This document shows positions 39,590 through 45,679 of a DNA stretch of 58,736 nt, one piece after another (position 1 is the stretch's first letter; the number at the start of each line of letters is the position of its first letter). The translations under genes and the position numbers were made by a program. Source of the stretch: a virus; IMG/VR virus record IMGVR_UViG_3300023243_000165, positions 1-58,736 of that record, one strand, 5' to 3'. Under the pieces are notes generated by a model. The model did no database searches, was not told the DNA's origin, and saw nothing but the letters and a program-made list of their open reading frames with translations.

Positions 39590-39659
39590 TTTTCATAACA
39601 ACTTAGTTCTTTGGTTAAGTTAGATAGGGGCACTTCGGGAGACTGAGCTGCCCCTTTTT
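39590..39659 (+). ncRNA. Candidate phage small RNA (~70 nt)
   Basis: Between the promoter above and a classic terminator: hairpin AACTTA/TAAGTT (39600-39605 with 39616-39621), then GGGGCA (39627-39632) pairing with TGCCCC (39649-39654) followed by TTTTT. No open frame of useful length. The 3' end stops right at the stop codon of the convergent minus-strand gene. Antisense to nothing recognisable, so a trans-acting or structural RNA is likely. Confidence 0.6.
39627..39659 (+). terminator. Rho-independent terminator
   Basis: Stem GGGGCA/TGCCCC with a 16-base loop containing CTTCGGG, directly followed by five T. The T-run exists only on the plus strand, giving the orientation. Confidence 0.75.
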
Positions 39660-40119
39660 ATATGCTGGTAACTAAATTCGATATAAACACAGTCGTACAA
39701 AGATCCACTGCATGTCTTAAATGAGTCAAATGCTTTCTATGATATTTTTTAGATTCTACTTCCTTACAATTACGATACTTAGTAAATTGTGTTGAATATT
39801 TTTTCCAAGCAAAATTTCGAGGAGAGAACTGAATATCCCCTTTCATAATAGCCATTTTATATCTTTCTTTTACATGGTCAGGTTCAAACCCTGAGTAATA
39901 GCATACCGTATAAAAATCAGTGACATTGGACATAAGCCACTCATGAGCATCACATTTATATATTGAAGGCTTTCGGTCCTGGGACTTTGATCCAGCGTCC
40001 TCTATGGCGTTAACAAGCACACCACGCCACATCTTTTCTTCGGGCTCAACATCAGTACTTAATAATTGAGTTGCGAAGCTAGTGCCCATAAGTTTTAATA
40101 AGGAAAGAGAGTAAGTCAC
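39658..40119 (-). CDS. Conserved phage protein, WRGVLVNAIED type (153 aa)
   Basis: Contains EEKMWRGVLVNAIEDAGSKS, AHEWLMSNVTDFYTVCYYSG and DHVKERYKMAIMKGDIQF in the first two thirds, a helical pattern repeated in phage early regions (WxxVLxxAIxDA...AxxWLxS...DFxxVCxxAG) that may be a DNA-binding helical domain. The basic end (NCKEVESKKYHRKHLTHLRH) supports nucleic-acid contact. Function not known. Confidence 0.65.
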   Translation of the reverse strand: MTYSLSLLKLMGTSFATQLLSTDVEPEEKMWRGVLVNAIEDAGSKSQDRKPSIYKCDAHEWLMSNVTDFYTVCYYSGFEPDHVKERYKMAIMKGDIQFSPRNFAWKKYSTQFTKYRNCKEVESKKYHRKHLTHLRHAVDLCTTVFISNLVTSI

Positions 40120-40261
40120 GGTAATAAATAGTTTGATCTATATTATCTCTACTTTTTTTGTGCATTTCATAATCAATATGTACACCATCAATTACTTCGT
40201 GTATATCCTGCCCGTTGTGTTTTGGTTGATCAGGTTCTTTTAAAAAAATGTCTCTTGCCAT
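40079..40261 (-). CDS. Small protein MARDIFLKEPDQ (60 aa)
   Basis: Start placed at ATG 40261 since upstream options (ATG 40288, GTG 40297) lie inside the previous gene; 40288 has a better ribosome site and would add nine residues. Sequence MARDIFLKEPDQPKHNGQDI continues with HIDYEMHKKSRDNIDQTIYY and RDLLSFLIKTYGH. Unrecognised helical protein, overlapping the next gene by 41 bases. Confidence 0.5.
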   Translation of the reverse strand: MARDIFLKEPDQPKHNGQDIHEVIDGVHIDYEMHKKSRDNIDQTIYYRDLLSFLIKTYGH

Positions 40262-40268
40262 AAGGTTA

Positions 40269-40544
40269 TTATATTGGTTTAACACCATCTTTTCCACCTT
40301 TGATGACCTTTAATTTGTAAAGCTTAGCCTGTGTTTTAAATTTTTTTTCTTTTCTGAATTGCCAGACAGCATTAATATCAGCCATAAACTGTGGATCAAA
40401 GCTTTCTCTGTATCCTAATTTATCCCCCATATACAAACGAAACATACTCGTTGTAACGGTTTTATATTCTTTATCGGTTAGTTTCCCTGCTAAAATTTGC
40501 AGGGATCCCATTAATGGGTTAATGGATGGTGTTTTTTTTGCCAC
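40269..40544 (-). CDS. Small protein (91 aa)
   Basis: MAKKTPSINPLMGSLQILAG, then TDKEYKTVTTSMFRLYMGDK and a basic end FKTQAKLYKLKVIKGGK. It overlaps the zinc-finger gene by 26 bases. Family not recognised. Confidence 0.5.
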   Translation of the reverse strand: MAKKTPSINPLMGSLQILAGKLTDKEYKTVTTSMFRLYMGDKLGYRESFDPQFMADINAVWQFRKEKKFKTQAKLYKLKVIKGGKDGVKPI

Positions 40545-40779
40545 TTATGAACTCCTTCAACAAATCAATTAATTTAAGCACATAGGCCGTTGAGACTGTT
40601 GCGGGTTCGTGGTTCGTGTTTATTTTATCTGTTTCAAAGTGACCTGCTCCTTTACACTCTTTGCATGTCTGCGTTTCTGAGTATGGAATTATTCTAACAA
40701 ATCCATTCCCTTTGCAGTTAGCACATATTTTGTAAGGATCACCGTATTTCATCTTCTTTTTATATCTTTTTTTAGCCAT
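40519..40779 (-). CDS. DnaJ-type zinc-finger protein (86 aa)
   Basis: Two CxxCxGxG-type repeats, ICANCKGNGFVRI (~18-30) and TCKECKGAGHFE (~38-49), the Cys-rich pattern of DnaJ, in a protein without a J-domain. Basic N-terminus MAKKRYKKKMKYGD. In phages such stand-alone fingers are found in replication regions and may help polymerase or RNA binding; here the polymerase gene follows 3 kb away. Confidence 0.7.
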   Translation of the reverse strand: MAKKRYKKKMKYGDPYKICANCKGNGFVRIIPYSETQTCKECKGAGHFETDKINTNHEPATVSTAYVLKLIDLLKEFISGKKNTIH

Positions 40780-41011
40780 GAGTAAAGTCTTTTTTTCTAG
40801 GGTTTCTGTTCTTAGGCCACCTACATTTAAACTTCTGTACTACGACATTGTCTAAATTTTTCTCATCGCCAGTTACAATGAGAATATTATGACCATTTTT
40901 GTGTGAGTGCACATGATGAGTAATGAAGTTATTAACCTCAATCTCTCTTGTATTAGTTTTTAAATCATCAATGTATTTATTAAGATCAATACAATCTTTG
41001 TCAGTCATCAT
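40772..41011 (-). CDS. Small early protein (79 aa)
   Basis: Acidic helical start DKDCIDLNKYIDDLKTNTRE, then FITHHVHSHKNGHNILIVTG, with a histidine cluster, and a basic tail WPKNRNPRKKDF. The HHVHSHKNGH cluster could bind metal. Unrecognised. Overlaps the zinc-finger gene by eight bases and is coupled to the 50-residue gene. Confidence 0.5.
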   Translation of the reverse strand: MMTDKDCIDLNKYIDDLKTNTREIEVNNFITHHVHSHKNGHNILIVTGDEKNLDNVVVQKFKCRWPKNRNPRKKDFTHG

Positions 41012-41163
41012 TACTTACGCTCCACACCCCTTAAAATATTCAAGGCTGCATCACAACTTTTTGATACACTTACCCTTAAATTATCTAAGCTATCTTGTGT
41101 TTCTTTTAAAGTTTTCTCAAGCTTTAAAATAGTTTCTTTAGCTTTTTTTATTTCTTCTTCCAT
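41011..41163 (-). CDS. Small coiled-coil protein (50 aa)
   Basis: ATG 41163, TAA 41011 (one base overlap with the next start). MEEEIKKAKETILKLEKTLK and ETQDSLDNLRVSVSKSCDAA form a heptad-type helix. Located after the RHH-type gene, which it overlaps by 26 bases; possibly an accessory to it. Confidence 0.6.
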   Translation of the reverse strand: MEEEIKKAKETILKLEKTLKETQDSLDNLRVSVSKSCDAALNILRGVERK

Positions 41164-41401
41164 TTGTACCTCTTGTTAGTTTCTTTTTTTTAGTTGTAAT
41201 TGGTGCTGCATCTACTTTTAAAATATGCTCTTTGTATGCAGGAATAGTCATTTTATTTTTTATAGCTTGAAATTGAACATACTCGTTCACAAGCTTTGAG
41301 ATCATTGATGCAGGTGACCTAAACTTTTGATTACAAAGTCCTTGTAAGACATCATAGTCAGGTTTTCTTACGGCCACACTCTTAAATTTATTTGTATCCA
41401 T
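41138..41401 (-). CDS. Ribbon-helix-helix-like DNA-binding protein (87 aa)
   Basis: FKSVAVRKPDYDVLQGLCNQ then KFRSPASMISKLVNEYVQFQ gives the strand (FKSVAVRK) and two helices of an RHH fold, followed by a basic tail ITTKKKKLTRGTNGRRNKK. The likeliest transcription regulator in this genome, and candidate binder of the GGGATAA promoter elements (inference). Confidence 0.65.
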   Translation of the reverse strand: MDTNKFKSVAVRKPDYDVLQGLCNQKFRSPASMISKLVNEYVQFQAIKNKMTIPAYKEHILKVDAAPITTKKKKLTRGTNGRRNKKS

Positions 41402-41585
41402 GTTTTTTTAACTCCTCTTTCATTTGTTGTTTAGTTTTTATTTTTGGATCTGGTAATACAATCATCATTCTTTCAAAGTATGGATTGTTGTCGCTGAAGT
41501 TCCAACCTCTTTTTCTAGTTAATCTAGCATGAGCTTGGTACTGTCTATTTTTCCAATCTATCTCGCTAAATTTTAAAGTAGCCAT
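41388..41585 (-). CDS. Small early protein MATLKFSE (65 aa)
   Basis: Start at ATG 41585 chosen over 41684, since the upstream part overlaps an independently supported membrane micro-protein. Sequence MATLKFSEIDWKNRQYQAHA, then RKRGWNFSDNNPYFERMMIV and KTKQQMKEELKKHGYK. A basic small protein; unrecognised. Confidence 0.55.
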   Translation of the reverse strand: MATLKFSEIDWKNRQYQAHARLTRKRGWNFSDNNPYFERMMIVLPDPKIKTKQQMKEELKKHGYK

Positions 41586-41668
41586 ATTGATGCCCCTAAC
41601 ACTAATGCAAGTTTTGGAAATAATAATGTAAGTATTACTATTCCAATTATTAAATGAATCCAACTCAT
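41573..41668 (-). CDS. Membrane micro-protein (31 aa)
   Basis: ATG 41668 overlaps the TGA of the preceding gene as ATGA; TAA 41573. MSWIHLIIGIVILTLLFPKL then ALVLGASIWLL is a single long membrane helix. Coupling argues that it is translated. Early position suggests host membrane modification, without direct evidence. Confidence 0.6.
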   Translation of the reverse strand: MSWIHLIIGIVILTLLFPKLALVLGASIWLL

Positions 41669-41862
41669 CTGCTCTCCAATTCATTCATTGCTAATATAGT
41701 ACACAAATCTGTGTGTAATGGTTTTTCATACATATCTTTATTTTTAATATGCACATTCTTTAACTTACCAGCTATCTCATCAAAATTAGTTCCTTCTGAT
41801 AGAGCAATATCTATCTTCTCAACTAATGATTTAAATAACTTTGATTTACTTTTTAGGTTCAT
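41665..41862 (-). CDS. Small early protein (65 aa)
   Basis: Helical: MNLKSKSKLFKSLVEKIDIA, NFDEIAGKLKNVHIKNKDMY, then TDLCTILAMNELESR. First gene after the promoter at 41885-41913, with ribosome site AAGGAG. Function unknown. Confidence 0.6.
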   Translation of the reverse strand: MNLKSKSKLFKSLVEKIDIALSEGTNFDEIAGKLKNVHIKNKDMYEKPLHTDLCTILAMNELESR

Positions 41863-41884
41863 TTTGTTTTCTCCTTATCCCATT

Positions 41885-41913
41885 AATATAAGAAATCCCA
41901 TGTCATATGTCAA
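41885..41913 (-). promoter_or_regulatory. Strong early promoter with GGGATAA element
   Basis: Minus strand: -35 TTGACA (41908-41913), 17-base spacer, -10 TATATT (41885-41890), then AATGGGATAAGGAG, which combines the shared GGGATAA element and the ribosome site. Near-consensus and the best promoter in the window. Confidence 0.75.
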
Positions 41914-41939
41914 GCTGTATTTTTGTGCTAATATAATTT

Positions 41940-42170
41940 ATGAAAGAATTTTTTCTATTTGGTATTTTATGCACAATTAACCCAATGACTGGTGTAGAAC
42001 AGTGCGCCTATATCAATGAGGCTCCAATAGTATATTACTATGAAAAAACCTGTAAAGACGTAGCAGTTAAAAAAGTCAATGAAATAGGGACTAATTTAAC
42101 TAAAGTAGGGGTCAAAATAACTCAATTAAAGATAGCCTGCATTGTTGACAAGTCTAAAGTAAACACTTGA
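41940..42170 (+). CDS. Small exported-type protein (76 aa), plus strand
   Basis: MKEFFLFGILCTINPMTGVE resembles a short signal or lipobox-less leader, then CAYINEAPIVYYYEKTCKDV and VGVKITQLKIACIVDKSKV; three Cys after the first. A TATAAT sits at 41932-41937, only two bases before the ATG, so the transcript start and the true start codon are uncertain. Divergent from the early operon. Confidence 0.5.
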   Translation: MKEFFLFGILCTINPMTGVEQCAYINEAPIVYYYEKTCKDVAVKKVNEIGTNLTKVGVKITQLKIACIVDKSKVNT

Positions 42171-42195
42171 TTTTACACCAAATAGTTGATAAGAT
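42167..42195 (+). promoter_or_regulatory. Promoter for a probable leaderless transcript
   Basis: -35 TTGATT (42167-42172), 17-base spacer, -10 TAAGAT (42190-42195). The ATG of the next gene is at 42202, where transcription would be expected to begin, and there is no ribosome site, which suggests a leaderless mRNA. Confidence 0.6.
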
Positions 42196-42201
42196 AATCA
42201 C

Positions 42202-42465
42202 ATGAAGCAATATCGTTTTCAATGTTACGCAGCTGGGCTATATTTCACTAGTGTCGTAAACGCTGCTAATGATGAGGATGCGATAGAAGGCTTCGCACAG
42301 AATATAATTGATAAAAAGTATTCTGTAGAAACCGATGGTTTCGGTCGTGGTAAACGTCGAATCCATCTTACTTATGAGGAGCTAGATAATGGCACTACAA
42401 AAGTTGATATCGGAGAAGCTACAGCTGGAATCCAAATGGGCCAGCCAAGCATTGTCGCAGGGTAG
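42202..42465 (+). CDS. Small beta-type protein (87 aa), plus strand
   Basis: MKQYRFQCYAAGLYFTSVVN and EDAIEGFAQNIIDKKYSVET lead into RGKRRIHLTYEELDNGT; a compact alpha/beta protein, with the AANDEDAIEGFA segment typical of the helix after an N-terminal strand in small phage-encoded modulators. No ribosome site; see promoter. Overlaps the next gene by 77 bases. Confidence 0.55.
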   Translation: MKQYRFQCYAAGLYFTSVVNAANDEDAIEGFAQNIIDKKYSVETDGFGRGKRRIHLTYEELDNGTTKVDIGEATAGIQMGQPSIVAG

Positions 42466-42574
42466 AGTTACTACCGACATGAAGTGGATCGATATTAAAA
42501 TTAAAGAATTAAGAGTTGCAATTAACAACCAAAGTGTAGTTGATGCAAATACTCTTTATAAAAAAACTGCTTAA
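42389..42574 (+). CDS. Small helical protein (61 aa), plus strand
   Basis: ATG 42389 with GAGGAG eight bases upstream, in another frame than the gene it overlaps. MALQKLISEKLQLESKWASQ, then TDMKWIDIKIKELRVAINNQ, two amphipathic helices. The clear ribosome site supports it. Converges on the zinc-ribbon gene. Unrecognised. Confidence 0.6.
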   Translation: MALQKLISEKLQLESKWASQALSQGRVTTDMKWIDIKIKELRVAINNQSVVDANTLYKKTA

Positions 42575-42605
42575 TTAGTAGTTTTATATTAATTTTCTAA
42601 AATCA

Positions 42606-42764
42606 TTAATTTGGTAAAGGACCTTGCACCGCTTTTTTTAAGGCACACTCTGCACAGAAATATTCTTTATTCTCTATAACTACTGCTTTAGATTTACAGA
42701 TCTTACATTCTCTGTAAATAGATGAGGAACTTTCTCTGTGTATTTTTTCATTTTTCCCTGCCAT
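42606..42764 (-). CDS. Small zinc-ribbon protein (52 aa)
   Basis: ATG 42764, TAA 42606, overlapping the end of the ParB-like gene by 85 bases in another frame. MAGKNEKIHRESSSSIYREC, then ICKSKAVVIENKEYFCAECA; the cysteines form ECKIC and FCAEC, a four-Cys ribbon 14 residues apart. A small nucleic-acid or protein-binding ribbon beside the polymerase. Confidence 0.7.
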   Translation of the reverse strand: MAGKNEKIHRESSSSIYRECKICKSKAVVIENKEYFCAECALKKAVQGPLPN

Positions 42765-43135
42765 AATTTATCCATTAGTTGTTTCATGTCCGGGTGAAGC
42801 TCCCAGGTCAGAACATTTAGTCTTGAAAAGAAATTTACTTCTTCTCTTGTTTTAGCAACATAGAAAAAACTAGCATCACCATGTTTTTTAATAGCTCTAA
42901 ATCTATGATTACCATTTCTAATTTCATTTTTAAGGTCTATAACTATTGGACATAGTAAACCATTTTGTTCGATATCATTTCTAACTACAGCTTTAAAATC
43001 TGCATGGGTTCCGTGAATCATTTTAAGATCTTCAAACTTTCTAAGTTCTAGTCTATGTTTAAATATTGTATATTGGGGCCAAATAGTTTCACCAAAGCCT
43101 GCAATTATATTTTTATGAAGCTTGTCCAAAATCAT
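42680..43135 (-). CDS. ParB/Srx-fold protein (151 aa)
   Basis: N-terminal nuclease-like ParB domain: TIWPQYTIFKHRLELRKFED, VVRNDIEQNGLLCPIVIDLK and RNGNHRFRAIKKHGDASFFY (~72-92), the last matching the GxHRxxA box with Asn for Gly/Glu. Such free ParB-fold proteins in phages can be ATP- or CTP-dependent switches or nucleases. Starts 23 bases before the end of the polymerase gene, so it is expressed with it. Confidence 0.7.
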   Translation of the reverse strand: MILDKLHKNIIAGFGETIWPQYTIFKHRLELRKFEDLKMIHGTHADFKAVVRNDIEQNGLLCPIVIDLKNEIRNGNHRFRAIKKHGDASFFYVAKTREEVNFFSRLNVLTWELHPDMKQLMDKLWQGKMKKYTEKVPHLFTENVRSVNLKQ

Positions 43136-44984
43136 CTCCTAAGGCAACGTCAACTTTACTTGGAACTTTGAACTCCATACAGTTTTCCATTGCTTCTTTA
43201 ATTATTTTAACATCTTTTTCATTTTCTATATCAAAACAAAGTTCATCATGTATCTGTACTTTCGGTAGATACCCTGCATCATAACAAGCAATAATAGCTT
43301 GTTTAGTTTGATCCGCAGCAGAACCTTGTATTAATCTGTTTAATGCTTTGTAAGTAAAAGCTCTTTTGATATTACTTCTACCATATTTCGATGAAGCATT
43401 TTCAAAAGTTTCAGCTGTATGAATACCAAAGTCTCTTGGCTCCCACATCTCAAATCTACACTTTCTACCCTTTTTAGTTCTGATAACACCTTCGTCACTT
43501 GCTTTCTTCATACATCTATCAGATAATAGCTTCACAAATGGAACCTTTCTATTATATTTTGCTATTAGGGCTGATGCTTCTTCAGTTGATAATCCTAGAG
43601 AATTGGCCAGCTTATTTTTCCCCATACCATACATTAATCCTAGCCCTATTGTCTTTGCTTGCTTTCGTTCTATGCCTGCTAAATCGGCTACAGTCTGGTG
43701 AAAGTCAGTTTCTGAGTTTGTATACGCCTCTACTAGTTCATTAGAGCCTTCATAGCCCTCACCAATAGAGGCTGCATAGTGTACTACCATTCTTGGTTCT
43801 TGCTGTGAGTAATCAAAACTTCCCCATTTACAACCTGTTTCGGGTAAGAAGAGACCTCTGATTTTTGGTCCAAAGTCCTTATTACGAGCGGGTAACTGTT
43901 GAAGATTAGGATTAGCCATAGACAGACGGCCAGAGACAGTGCCCCCACTGTCAGAACGTAACTGATTAATTTCCCCATGTATCCTTCCCTTGTGTTCGTA
44001 TTTTAATATTGAGTCTAAGAATGTACCATGAAACTTGTTGATCTCCCTGGCTTGTGCTATATATTTACTAATTTCGTGTTTCGAATTAGATAACCAATTT
44101 TGTGTAAAAGATGGCTCATGAGTTTTGTCAGTACGTGGATAATCTATCCCTAATTTGTCGTAGGCTTCGGCTATTTGTCTTGCTGCCCATATGTCTACTT
44201 CTTTTCCACATAACTGTTTTATTTTTATTAAAAATTCTTTTTCCTGAGCTTGAAATTCTTTCTTTAATCTATGAGCTTTTTCAACGTCTACTTTTATACC
44301 TTTCTGTCTCATTTTAATTAAGATAGGTAATAATTTAGTTTCAAGTTCCCATACCGTTTGTAAATTTTGATTGTTAATTTCTGGTTTAAATCTTTGCCAT
44401 AAAAGATAAGTTAAACGTGCATCCTGCTCTGCATAAAAACCAACATGCTCTGCAGGTAACATCCACATCTCCCCTTTAGGATCTATACCGTGATCCTTTG
44501 CAGCTTCTTTTAGATCTTGTTCGGACTTTAGCTCACCAAGATAATCTTTAGATAATGCGTTTAAGCTATAAGACCATCTGTTCTCATCAATTACAGCAGC
44601 TGTAATCATTGTATCCACTATTTCACCTTCTACTTTTATACCCATTTGTGCTAACCAACCTACGTCGTACTGTCCATTATGGAATATTTTTCTTGAAGGT
44701 AACTTACACACATCTTTCATGTATTGAATTACTTGTGGCTCAATCATATTACCACCACCAAAATGTTTAAAAGGATAATAACCCTGCCATCCCTCTACTG
44801 CTACAGCAAAACCAATAACATAACCATTACCAGTTGCCCAACCTGCACCTAATTTATTATTAATTCCATCATCTCTTGTTTCTAAATCAATTGCTATCTC
44901 GTCATATTGAGATAGATCTTTGTATTCCGATGGACAAGACCAAATATGTTTTTTTAAATTAAATGTTAATTGTAAACCTGTCAT
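43113..44984 (-). CDS. Family A DNA polymerase, Leu762 type (623 aa)
   Basis: Replicative polymerase with 3'-5' exonuclease: Exo I DEIAIDLET (~28-36), Exo II HNGQYDVGWL (~101), Exo III GFYAEQDARLTY. Palm/fingers: GTVSGRLSMANPNLQQLPAR, motif A GSFDYSQQEPRM, O-helix RKQAKTIGLGLMYGMG and motif C VQIHDELCF (~575-584). No 5'-3' exonuclease domain. The residue at the E. coli Phe762 position is Leu (about residue 448, codon CTA at 43641-43643). Coupled to the small gene before by ATGA. Confidence 0.95.
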   Translation of the reverse strand: MTGLQLTFNLKKHIWSCPSEYKDLSQYDEIAIDLETRDDGINNKLGAGWATGNGYVIGFAVAVEGWQGYYPFKHFGGGNMIEPQVIQYMKDVCKLPSRKIFHNGQYDVGWLAQMGIKVEGEIVDTMITAAVIDENRWSYSLNALSKDYLGELKSEQDLKEAAKDHGIDPKGEMWMLPAEHVGFYAEQDARLTYLLWQRFKPEINNQNLQTVWELETKLLPILIKMRQKGIKVDVEKAHRLKKEFQAQEKEFLIKIKQLCGKEVDIWAARQIAEAYDKLGIDYPRTDKTHEPSFTQNWLSNSKHEISKYIAQAREINKFHGTFLDSILKYEHKGRIHGEINQLRSDSGGTVSGRLSMANPNLQQLPARNKDFGPKIRGLFLPETGCKWGSFDYSQQEPRMVVHYAASIGEGYEGSNELVEAYTNSETDFHQTVADLAGIERKQAKTIGLGLMYGMGKNKLANSLGLSTEEASALIAKYNRKVPFVKLLSDRCMKKASDEGVIRTKKGRKCRFEMWEPRDFGIHTAETFENASSKYGRSNIKRAFTYKALNRLIQGSAADQTKQAIIACYDAGYLPKVQIHDELCFDIENEKDVKIIKEAMENCMEFKVPSKVDVALGDDFGQAS

Positions 44985-45172
44985 GCTGATGCCTTTTGAT
45001 TAAGATAATAAACTCTTCTTTGAGAGCCATCATATTTTGCTAACCTTCGTTTCATTTTTTGATTCTCCTCGTATAGTTCTTCATTACGCTCAGTAAGCTT
45101 TTTAATTTTCGCTCCATATATTTTTCTATAGAGTAAGCTCCAATTTCTACCTACGCTTTTTTGCTTTATCAT
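44981..45172 (-). CDS. Small coiled-coil protein (63 aa)
   Basis: Basic start MIKQKSVGRNWSLLYRKIYG and helix KLTERNEELYEENQKMKRRL. Lies between the DUF3310-like gene (26-base overlap) and the polymerase (ATGA). Possibly a polymerase or replisome accessory; unrecognised. Confidence 0.55.
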   Translation of the reverse strand: MIKQKSVGRNWSLLYRKIYGAKIKKLTERNEELYEENQKMKRRLAKYDGSQRRVYYLNQKASA

Positions 45173-45401
45173 CTGTCAGTTTTTTTATTTCTAAATCACA
45201 ATAATGTTTTATTTTTTCTAGATCCTGTATACCTGCCTTGTTTTTGTAACGACAAACATATTTAATTACATTGCCTTGAAAAAAAGATAAGTCGTTCTTT
45301 GAAATAAACTCATAAGGTTGTATATGAAACTCCTTGTAATGATTTCCCCCAACTTGTTTATCTTGTGGAAATGAATCTTCAAACATATCTTTATGTGTCA
45401 T
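45147..45401 (-). CDS. DUF3310 protein, nucleotide-kinase-like (84 aa)
   Basis: Hallmark QVGGNHYKEFHIQPYEFISK then NDLSFFQGNVIKYVCRYKNK and a final DLEKIKHYCDLEI: the GxHYxxxxIQPxEFI/GNVIKYVxRY family related to T7 gp1.7. It likely acts on nucleotide pools during replication. Start set at ATG 45401 because of the ATGA overlap; a GTG at 45410 would add three residues. Confidence 0.85.
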   Translation of the reverse strand: MTHKDMFEDSFPQDKQVGGNHYKEFHIQPYEFISKNDLSFFQGNVIKYVCRYKNKAGIQDLEKIKHYCDLEIKKLTDDKAKKRR

Positions 45402-45679
45402 ACTCCACACATCCCTTCACATTCATTATTAAATAAATCAGGACCATCATCGTTTTTAAACTTTACTTCATCTAAAGGTACACATTTTCTATGTACAAAG
45501 TTTTTTACTTTTGGATTATGCATACGCATCTTTTTATCAAATTCTACAGCAGATGCAAATTCTTTTGGTCTATTATTCTTCATATCTATCCAAAAATTAT
45601 CATCATGAAAAGGACATCCAATACATGCTGATTTAACTGGTATTTTTAATTGTTTCCTTGTAAATATACAAGATAATCT
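45398..45679 (-). pseudogene. Truncated PAPS-reductase-like C-terminal module (CIGCPFH ... CEGMCGV)
   Basis: From ATG 45583 a 61-residue protein ends FNNECEGMCGV. The same frame is open upstream to 45679 and reads RKQLKIPVKSACIGCPFHDD then NFWID, which matches the conserved part just before it in longer phage PAPS-reductase-like proteins, yet has no ATG, GTG or TTG start. So either an ATA start near the end of the helicase gene is used, or it is a 5'-truncated remnant. The four cysteines (CIGC, CEGMC) probably bind a metal. Confidence 0.55.
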
